Shown: piece by piece, positions 22,401-27,328 of the stretch
Numbering within the stretch: the stretch's first letter is position 1
Layout of the letters: each line of letters opens with the position of its first letter
Virus record (IMG/VR): IMGVR_UViG_3300021376_000235
Coordinates: 1 to 31,102 of that record
Source of the DNA: a virus
Strand: one strand, 5' to 3'
DNA: 31,102 nt
Position numbers and translations under genes: made by a program
Notes under the pieces: generated by a model
What the model was told of the DNA's origin: nothing
The model's database searches: none
Seen by the model: the letters and a program-made list of their open reading frames with translations, nothing else

Positions 22401-23611
22401 TCCAATCAACATCAACAGTAATATCTGTTGCTAGCACTACAGACTTCTCAATATTTGAAGGTATTACCACAAGTAGAGGATATGTTAAAGTAAATGATGA
22501 AATTATTTACTATACAAGCATTGGATCTGGAACTTTGGGAATATCAACAAGAGGTATTAGTGGTACTACTCAATCACAACATGCTATTGGATCTTTTGTC
22601 TATAAGTATGAACTTAATGGAGTTTCTTTAACCAAGATTAACAGAACTCATAACATGGCAACAACAAATGATCTTAATCAAGCAAGAGATCAAAACAAAT
22701 ATTATCTTGAGTTTGATAGAGAAGATAGAGCATCTGGTGCAACACAGATAAACTTCGCTGATGAAAAGTTCTTAGGTGGAAATAACGTATATGCATCCAG
22801 AAATATGCAGTTTAATAGCGTTACACCACAATACAGAATATTCACACCTGGAAAAAATACCACTGTTAATGGAAAAATCAGAACAGTATCTGGAACTAGT
22901 GCAGGTGGTAATGAAGTTTCCTTTATTGATCAAGGATTTGAAGATGTTGAAATCAATCAGGTGAATAATCTTGAATCAACAAGATTAGTTTGCTCCAAGA
23001 TAAATGAGACTGAAAGACTGACATCCCTCCCAAGAAATAAATCACTTACTGTTGCAATAAGTCTATTTTCTACCAATAAATACCTATCACCATATATTGA
23101 TCTCGATGTTTCCCACGTTGAGTTAATAAGAAACTCTATTAACAATCCAGTTTCAAATTATACAAATGAAAGTGCAAGTTCACTGCTTATTGGTGATCCA
23201 CATTCAATGATTTACTTCTCCAATAGAGTTAATCTAAAACAACCAGCAACTTCTCTTAAAGTTCTAGTTTCTTCTTATCGCCATTCAACTGCGGATTTCA
23301 GAGTTCTTTATAGATTGTTTAGACCAGATTCTAGTGAGATCACTCAATCATATGTTCTCTTCCCTGGATATAGCAACCTCACAGACACTAATGGGGATGG
23401 TTTTGGTGATAAAGTGATTGATGCATCAAGTAATGATGGAAAACCTGATGCATTTGTTCGTGCTAGTGATGATAATGAGTTCTTAGAATATCAGTTTACA
23501 TCTGACAATCTAGAGCAGTTCACTGGATTCATAATCAAGATTGTGGCATCTGGAACCAATGAAGCGTATGCCCCAAGATTTAAAGATCTTAGAGCGATTG
23601 CACTTGCATGA
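16484..23611 (+). CDS. Large virion structural protein with N-terminal DUF4815, 2,375 aa
   Basis: The N-terminus has NINPYYDDYNPNSSFYKVLF, then FPIQARELTTLQSILQNQVE and GSHIFKEGSMVIPGN, which I recognise as the DUF4815 family of cyanophage and related myophage structural proteins. A second conserved region with RRYTMRDIGDLDTRITNLE lies near residues 1140-1160 and looks like a short coiled segment. Other visible parts are two G-x-G-Y units (Tyr1814 and Tyr1857), an 'EIIYYT...RGISGTT..H' unit near 1999, and a calcium-type loop DTNGDGFGD at 2301-2309. There is no signal peptide or membrane segment. In T4 the genes after gp8 are gp9-gp12 (fibre socket, pin, short fibre). This single protein occupies that place and may do similar peripheral baseplate or adhesin work; that is inference. 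Confidence 0.82.
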   Translation: MPQKTNLNINPYYDDYNPNSSFYKVLFKPGFPIQARELTTLQSILQNQVESFGSHIFKEGSMVIPGNVTYDGQYYAVQLNTAHLGVDVSLYADKLVGKVIRGQTSGVSAVVLPAGRNDTTIKGYLSETESDTGNLTIYVNYIDSDGNGEYSTFLNNEVLIVQENVTFGATTIAAGDTIASLISENATSIGSAASVGEGVYFIRGSFVRVSPQTIILDQFDSFPTYRVGLNINEEIISAGDIGGESLYDNARGFSNYAAPGADRLKITTTLIKKSIDDFNDTNFVEILRVQNGDIKIIKTQTEYNILRNYFAQRTYDESGDYSVIPFEVSVNNSLNDRLGNGGLFFSNQKTDEGNDPDDGLMCVKVSPGKAYVRGFDIEKLGTTIIDTPKPRDTKTVDNSLVSFGRGNLLRVNNTSGSPVISINTNNIIYLQNQRKSSFTQSSGAGTTIGSARVYSFGVTNAGFTTFSTSWDLYLYDIQTYSKIELNTPVNSYEVPETSLVRGQSSNASGYVVNSVGIGSSTITLYQTSGQFMIGEKLSFNGTNEVSRSVKKIVDYGIQDIKSVYQDTSTFSGFSAVADFSADLVLDRKLASGFNITDQITINNAGIVTSNGRNFVGIKSDAIIRYQTSGAVGFSTETFNRVVSVSPDGLSMTVAAVNSVSGVCSGSLPLTNVTSTFSLGVPSIGNANQSGLYAPADARNLVTVDLTGSNISIIRQITGLSVSATGELVVTTAAITDLTNIVFEVFDESRYTITYSDGAIEPLTEDKFTLSSNGTQITFNGLRASQSNVVLSATIKKYSVQNKVKNYIRSEKLIINKSKYTYSGIGTNNNDGLTYNKFYGLRVHDEEISLNVPDVVKLVAVYQSLNTSAPTFDKLNFETGLNLDNASIIGEYILGAVSGAIAQLVTRSSSTQIEIVYVNSESFIIGEKVRFQESGILGTIQSLTKGNFINITNKYTLDKGQKDQYYDYSRIVRTPGATEPSRTLTIVYDKYQVPSNDTGDIYTVASYANERFANDIPSVSNNLRISDTLDFRPKVSDFALTTRSPFAFDSRNFSSAGTNPTVVMAPNESSIIGYSYYLPRIDKVVLGKNGQFSVIKGVSSDNPKPPLNVEEAMDIATINLPAFLYSPSDAKISLIDNRRYTMRDIGDLDTRITNLETVTTLSLLEVDTKTLQIQDADGLSRFKSGFFVDNFRNRDLLDQSNFDLKCDIDPVNNQMVSPNIVNTIKTQIAFASTVAESVIDLSSNSPLLDSNVRKTGPIVTLNYQEEEWIGQPLASRVENINPFSVVSWVGSVKLNPAVDNWVRTIQLEGGTSTRFTGIGGASGAQTTNTLVSSVSEQFMRSRNVEFIVNNLKPYTRYYGFLDGNGGLDYVPKLLEVGMTNGSPAFQTGETVTGSITAQDGTNVRLIRFRVAAPNHKTGAYNNSVLVYNANPYDKNVAITTAYTASSTLLNVDTFSLSEEAQGQYSGYVVIGTTLKGETSGAQATVSNIRLTTDNFGDIHGTFFIRDPLASPPPAVRIETGNKTFRITSSSTNKTPLPGSLLISSGETSYTSTGIVNTFIRSTVILLPYDPLAQSFTVDGDGAFVSSVDLYLANKDDSLPLTIELRPVELGTPTGRLVSDLATVTVQPNQINVSDNANAVTNVKFKAPIFLEPNKEYAIVLRSDSDQYEAWIARMGEKTIEGQILPNVQGVVVSQQFAMGSLFKSQNGTIWTASQYDDLKFKLYRCAFTSSAGSAYFYNPNLDETNAYLPKLNSNPIRTLPRKVKVGITSSISLNTTLTIGTKVSASNAITGIIESVGGSIKPITGITTTNPGYGYSSGTYTNVSLYPILSSGSGATATVSFHNSGITTVSIANTGNGYSVGDVLGVTTAHVSRGFGARISVRETANIDTLFLTNVTGEKFISGQNVLYYDSSNTLISLGATATYRGDSALTNNTFAGNVFEINDYNHGMSADNNVIKITGVEPNVTPTTLSSALQSTSTVISVASTTDFSIFEGITTSRGYVKVNDEIIYYTSIGSGTLGISTRGISGTTQSQHAIGSFVYKYELNGVSLTKINRTHNMATTNDLNQARDQNKYYLEFDREDRASGATQINFADEKFLGGNNVYASRNMQFNSVTPQYRIFTPGKNTTVNGKIRTVSGTSAGGNEVSFIDQGFEDVEINQVNNLESTRLVCSKINETERLTSLPRNKSLTVAISLFSTNKYLSPYIDLDVSHVELIRNSINNPVSNYTNESASSLLIGDPHSMIYFSNRVNLKQPATSLKVLVSSYRHSTADFRVLYRLFRPDSSEITQSYVLFPGYSNLTDTNGDGFGDKVIDASSNDGKPDAFVRASDDNEFLEYQFTSDNLEQFTGFIIKIVASGTNEAYAPRFKDLRAIALA

Positions 23612-23814
23612 TGAAAGTTGATGGACATAAAAATCTCTATCGAGATGAAAATAGTGGAGCAATTGTAAATACTGATACAAGTGCATATAATGAATATTGT
23701 AAACTAAGAGAGAGAAAACGAAAAGAAAAAACTGAAATAGATTTATTGAAAAATGAAATAAGCGAAATTAAGTCCCTCCTCTACCAACTACTACAAAAAA
23801 ATGGATCCATCTGA
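23608..23814 (+). CDS. Conserved small cyanophage protein with C-terminal coiled coil (68 aa)
   Basis: The function is unknown. The N-terminal half carries VDGHKNLYRDENSGAIVNTD, a block I recognise as strongly conserved among T4-like cyanophages. The second half is a charged helix (KLRERKRKEKTEIDLLKNEI) with Leu/Ile heptad spacing, so it probably forms a coiled coil. The first ATG overlaps the previous stop by 4 bases (ATGA); a second ATG at 23611 would give a start that fits the usual MKVDG N-terminus. It is coupled to the DUF4815 gene and overlaps the next small gene by 14 bases. It could be a minor baseplate component or an assembly factor. Confidence 0.8.
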   Translation: MMKVDGHKNLYRDENSGAIVNTDTSAYNEYCKLRERKRKEKTEIDLLKNEISEIKSLLYQLLQKNGSI

Positions 23815-23980
23815 AATAGAACTTGAGAACTTTACCAAATCCTTTGAGTATGAAAAACTATCAAGAGAAATAGATTCTTGCAATGATATAGAATATCTAA
23901 AAAATATTGCTAAATCATATATTAAATTATTTTTTAAACAGCAAGAAAATCTTACAGCATTACTAAGTGATACTAGGTAA
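23801..23980 (+). CDS. Conserved small helical phage protein (59 aa)
   Basis: A 60-codon frame begins at ATG 23801, inside the end of the 68-aa gene (14-base overlap, different frame), and stops with TAA at 23978-23980. It reads MDPSEIELENFTKSFEYEKL and continues with a helical segment containing EIDSCNDIEYLKNIAKSYIK. The 'FEYEKLSREID.C.DIE.L...A' pattern resembles small conserved proteins at this place in cyanophage genomes. Amphipathic helices are expected; there is no membrane segment. The role is unknown. It ends 8 bases before the late promoter at 23989, so it is probably the last gene of the gp8 transcript. Confidence 0.7.
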   Translation: MDPSEIELENFTKSFEYEKLSREIDSCNDIEYLKNIAKSYIKLFFKQQENLTALLSDTR

Positions 23981-23988
23981 AGGTAAAA

Positions 23989-23996
23989 TATAAATA
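23989..23996 (+). promoter_or_regulatory. T4-type late promoter TATAAATA upstream of the fibre/neck block
   Basis: An exact TATAAATA box lies in the 38-base gap before the 115-aa gene and ends 22 bases ahead of its ATG (24019). The start region (GTGTTTAAATG) has no clear Shine-Dalgarno. It probably drives the 115-, 76-, 546- and 82-aa genes and onward through gp13-gp16, since no other late box was noticed in the short gaps downstream. Confidence 0.72.
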
Positions 23997-24018
23997 AAGA
24001 TAGGTACTGAGTGTTTAA

Positions 24019-24366
24019 ATGGCAGCAGTATATGTTTCAAATCTTGTCATTAATGGTGGCACGGATTTTACACAAACATTTACTTTAGAAAGTAGCAATT
24101 CTAGTTCTGGTTTCAATCTAACTGGATACCGAGTAGATGCTTTAATGCGTAAACATTCTGGTAGTAGTGCTTCTACAGTATTTGCTACTTCAATACCGAA
24201 TGCTGTTGGTGGAAGTGTCCAAATATCTTTGGGTTCTTCCATAACATCTTCATTAAAACCTGGTAGATATGTTTACGATGTTGTTGTTGCAAGCAACAAC
24301 GGAAGCGGAACAAAAACAAGAGTTATTGAAGGAATGGCATTAGTTAGAGAGGGAGTAACAAGGTAA
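24019..24366 (+). CDS. Small conserved virion-associated beta protein (115 aa)
   Basis: The sequence is almost entirely beta-strand-like, with an immunoglobulin-type feel: VSNLVINGGTDFTQTFTLES at the start, LTGYRVDALMRKHSGSS in the middle, and SLKPGRYVYDVVVAS followed by RVIEGMALVREGVTR at the end. This pattern is conserved in small cyanophage structural proteins, and similar short beta proteins sit next to tail fibre genes in many myophages. It is the first gene after the late promoter at 23989 and overlaps the next start by one base (TAATG). It is probably a minor baseplate or fibre-attachment protein; no exact role is known to me. Confidence 0.72.
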   Translation: MAAVYVSNLVINGGTDFTQTFTLESSNSSSGFNLTGYRVDALMRKHSGSSASTVFATSIPNAVGGSVQISLGSSITSSLKPGRYVYDVVVASNNGSGTKTRVIEGMALVREGVTR

Positions 24367-24596
24367 TGGCAGACATTCGAGTTAGAGTAGGGCAGCAAAA
24401 CGCCATTAAAGTAGTTTCATCACTTGGTGGTGCTGGAGGTGCTGGTAATTTGGGTGGTCTGAATGATGTTAGTATTAACAATCCACAAACAGGAATGATT
24501 ATGGTTTATAATGCATCGACTGCTAAGTGGGAAGGAACAATGGAGTTGACACCAGGAACAACTCAAAATTTAGACATCAACGGAGGTAACTTCTAA
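24366..24596 (+). CDS. Small fibre-associated structural protein (76 aa)
   Basis: It begins MADIRVRVGQQNAIKVVSS, followed by a Gly/Ala-rich stretch (GGAGGAGNLGG), then LNDVSINNPQTGMIMVYNAS and TAKWEG. The 'L.DVSI..P..G..L.Y....KW' pattern is common in phage tail fibre repeats. The end, DINGGNF, resembles the end of the next protein (LDGGTF). It is coupled on both sides by 1-base overlaps (TAATG). It is likely a short fibre or baseplate adaptor made with the 546-aa protein. The assignment rests on pattern and neighbours only. Confidence 0.7.
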   Translation: MADIRVRVGQQNAIKVVSSLGGAGGAGNLGGLNDVSINNPQTGMIMVYNASTAKWEGTMELTPGTTQNLDINGGNF

Positions 24597-26236
24597 TGGC
24601 AAGTATCATCAGGGTCAAAAGATCTAGTGGTACTAATATACCAGGATCCCTACAGTGGGGTGAATTGGCATATGTTACAGGTATTGGTAGCTATGGTGGT
24701 GTAAACCAATATAAGGACCGTATCTTTATTGGTGATGATGGATCAAACGTCCTCTCAGTTGGTGGACGCTATTATACCTCCATGTTGGATCACCAACCTG
24801 GATCTGTTCAAGGAGTTGTCAACAGTAGGAACTCTGATGGTGGCATTGTTGCCATCATGGACAATAATAGAAAGGTTGATCAATGGAACGTTGATAACCT
24901 TCGTTTGGACGGAAACGTTTTCTCTAGTGAAAACGTAAACGGAGATATAATCCTTTCTCCAAATGGGACTGGAAATTTTATATTCACTGGTGGGGCTTCT
25001 CAACAGTTAAAGATTAATGATGGAGTAGTAGATAGATTTACAGTAGATTCTATTACTGGATCTAATAGAGTAAATCAAGGAACACTTACTGCAAACGCAC
25101 CAACGCTTGATGTTGGGGTAACTTGGAATAACGCTGGAGTTGCATTTACTGGCGTTTGTTATCATGTAACTAATACAGCATCAGCTGCAAGTTCAAAGGT
25201 TTTTGATATTAAAATCGGTGGCAATACTGTTTTTGCAGTTAACATTGATGGATCTACAACATCCTCTGGAATCATAACCGCTGGTGACATAACAGTTTTC
25301 AATACAATCACTGGTAATAACATTACTTCACAAAATGTTAGTATCAATAACTCACTTAATGTTACTGGTCTTTCAACTTTTGTTGGAACTATTCAGCACA
25401 CTGGAAACTTTATCAATCTTGGCGGAGCTTCATTCGATAATATTGGTATTTCTTCAAATACCATTTCAACAAAATCTGGATCTGGAAATGTATTGTTTAT
25501 TGACCCATTTCCCGATGGTAAAAGTAATGAAGGCACTGTAGTTATTAAGGGTGACTTACAAGTAGATGGTACTACAGTTACAGTTAACTCAACAAACGCA
25601 ACTGTTAACGACCCAATCATTAAACTTGGAGATGTTACAACTGAAAGAGTTGTAATTTCTAATGCTGTTGCTGGGGTTAGCACCATCAGATTAGATTCTA
25701 TTATTGGTTTGAATCAAAATGATGTAGTTTCTGGATCAACAAATCTTTCTCCTTCTGGACTTTCAACGATTACTGCAATTGATACTAGTAATAAGATTAT
25801 TACAATCAATGATACTGTTCAATCTGGAGGAATTTCTACAACAACCAGATTAACGATCACAACTGGATACGACACTAACACGGATCGTGGTGTTGCTTTC
25901 AGTTATAACACTGGTGTTGGTGGAACTGGTGGTAACAAACTAGGATTTTATGGATATGATGATAGTACTGGATATTGGACATTTATTCCAACCGCAACAA
26001 ACACCAGTAATGTAATATCTGGAGTAAAGGGTACTCTTGATGTTGGTGCAATCTATCTTGACTGGGCAGTCTCTGGTATACATACTAGAGGATCTCTCTA
26101 TTTTGATTCACAAGGAAAAATCATTAGCACAAACTCACCAGAAACTGGATATGCTAGCACATCAAACTTTGTTTTAACAACAAATGCAAGCAATGTTCCA
26201 GTTTGGACTGATACCTTAGACGGAGGAACTTTCTAA
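24596..26236 (+). CDS. Tail fibre-like virion structural protein (546 aa)
   Basis: The N-terminus MASIIRVKRSSGTNIPGSLQ with WGELAYVTG and RIFIGDDGSNVLSVGGRYY is the opening of a family of cyanophage and pelagiphage structural proteins. Next come VDNLRLDGNVFSSENVNGDI and LSPNGTG (residues about 99-125), repeat-like strands typical of fibres. The middle has beta repeats rich in Thr, Ser and Asn. Residues about 320-345 have LQVDGTTVTVNSTNATVNDP, then DRGVAFSYNT, and KLGFYGYDDSTGYWTFIPTA near 450-470. There is no obvious C-terminal chaperone domain. It ends in LDGGTF. It is likely a trimeric fibre or baseplate-attached spike. It may set host contact, but which receptor it meets cannot be seen. 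Confidence 0.78.
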   Translation: MASIIRVKRSSGTNIPGSLQWGELAYVTGIGSYGGVNQYKDRIFIGDDGSNVLSVGGRYYTSMLDHQPGSVQGVVNSRNSDGGIVAIMDNNRKVDQWNVDNLRLDGNVFSSENVNGDIILSPNGTGNFIFTGGASQQLKINDGVVDRFTVDSITGSNRVNQGTLTANAPTLDVGVTWNNAGVAFTGVCYHVTNTASAASSKVFDIKIGGNTVFAVNIDGSTTSSGIITAGDITVFNTITGNNITSQNVSINNSLNVTGLSTFVGTIQHTGNFINLGGASFDNIGISSNTISTKSGSGNVLFIDPFPDGKSNEGTVVIKGDLQVDGTTVTVNSTNATVNDPIIKLGDVTTERVVISNAVAGVSTIRLDSIIGLNQNDVVSGSTNLSPSGLSTITAIDTSNKIITINDTVQSGGISTTTRLTITTGYDTNTDRGVAFSYNTGVGGTGGNKLGFYGYDDSTGYWTFIPTATNTSNVISGVKGTLDVGAIYLDWAVSGIHTRGSLYFDSQGKIISTNSPETGYASTSNFVLTTNASNVPVWTDTLDGGTF

Positions 26237-26237
26237 T

Positions 26238-26486
26238 ATGAATAGTGAAATTGATGTGAATATTTTGATATCGATTTATAATGAAAAAATAAATTCATTA
26301 ACATCGAGCAATCTTTTATTGGAAGCAAGACTCAAGTCTATAGTGCAAGAGTTTTCGAAAGAAAAAAATACTTTATTAATGGCAAATCTTGACATTCAAA
26401 AAGAACTCGATTTACTAAAGAATACTAATAAATCTAGCGGAAAAGAATCTAGAGTAAAAACTTTAGGAGATTTAGGAGAAGAATAA
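26238..26486 (+). CDS. Small coiled-coil protein between fibre gene and gp13 (82 aa)
   Basis: No family is recognised. Residues 10-65 form a charged helix with Leu/Ile at heptad positions (LLLEARLKSIVQEFSKEKNT, then DIQKELDLLKN), so a coiled coil is likely. The tail is Lys/Ser rich (KSSGKESRVKTLGDLGEE). The start at 26238 is supported by GGAGGA about 9 bases upstream, which lies in the end of the fibre gene. It overlaps gp13 by one base (TAATG). Its position suits an assembly helper or a small virion part, but this is not shown. Confidence 0.7.
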   Translation: MNSEIDVNILISIYNEKINSLTSSNLLLEARLKSIVQEFSKEKNTLLMANLDIQKELDLLKNTNKSSGKESRVKTLGDLGEE

Positions 26487-27328
26487 TGGCACAACCTAGC
26501 ACTAGGCAACAACTGATAGATTACTGTTTGAGAAAACTTGGTGCTCCAGTGCTGGAGATTAACGTAGATGAGGATCAAATAGATGATTTAGTTGATGATG
26601 CTATTCAATACTTTCAAGAAAGACATTTTGATGGTGTTGAAAGAATGTATCTCAAATACAAAATTTCTCAGAGTGATATTGATCGTGGAACAGCAAAAAA
26701 TACAAATGGAGTAGGAATAGTAACAACAACTGGATCTTCTAGTATAACTGGTTATGGAACTACAACATTTAACTTCTACGAAACTTCAAATTATATTCAA
26801 GTTCCAGATACTGTAATAGGTATTGAAAGAATATTTCGATTTGATTCAAGTTCAATATCTTCTGGAATGTTTAGTATCAAATATCAGTTATTCTTGAATG
26901 ATTTATATTATTTTAACTCAGTTGAACTTCTCCAATATAATATGACAAAAAGTTATTTAGAAGATATTGATTACTTACTTACAACGGACAAACAAATAAG
27001 ATTTAATAAAAGACAAAATAGATTATATCTCGATATAGATTGGGGATCTCAAGCTAAAAATACGTATTTTATAATAGATTGTTACAGGGCTTTAGATCCA
27101 ACATCTTTTAGTAAAGTATTCAACGATAGTTTTCTTAAGAAATATTTGACTTCTCTTATTAAGAGGCAGTGGGGTCAAAATATGATTAAGTTTAGGGGAG
27201 TAAAACTTCCTGGTGGTATTGAACTGAACGGAAGAGAAATATACGAAGATGCTGAGAGAGAACTACAAGCATTGAAGCAAACAATGGCACTTGAACACGA
27301 ACTCCCTCCTTACGACTTTATTGGATAA
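26486..27328 (+). CDS. 13: Neck (head completion) protein gp13
   Basis: gp13 binds the portal vertex after DNA packaging and, with gp14, makes the neck that receives the tail. At 280 residues it is near T4 gp13 (309). Visible blocks are RQQLIDYCLRKLGAPVLEIN and DDLVDDAIQYFQERHFDGVE at residues 8-52, a central beta region, and the typical C-terminal block SLIKRQWGQNMIKF followed by VKLPGGIELNGREIYEDAER near 228-262. A short Gly/Thr/Ser-rich loop (residues about 73-91, VGIVTTTGSSSITGYGTTT) looks like a small insertion. A Shine-Dalgarno-like GGAGAAG precedes the start. Its stop overlaps the gp14 start by one base. Confidence 0.93.
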   Translation: MAQPSTRQQLIDYCLRKLGAPVLEINVDEDQIDDLVDDAIQYFQERHFDGVERMYLKYKISQSDIDRGTAKNTNGVGIVTTTGSSSITGYGTTTFNFYETSNYIQVPDTVIGIERIFRFDSSSISSGMFSIKYQLFLNDLYYFNSVELLQYNMTKSYLEDIDYLLTTDKQIRFNKRQNRLYLDIDWGSQAKNTYFIIDCYRALDPTSFSKVFNDSFLKKYLTSLIKRQWGQNMIKFRGVKLPGGIELNGREIYEDAERELQALKQTMALEHELPPYDFIG

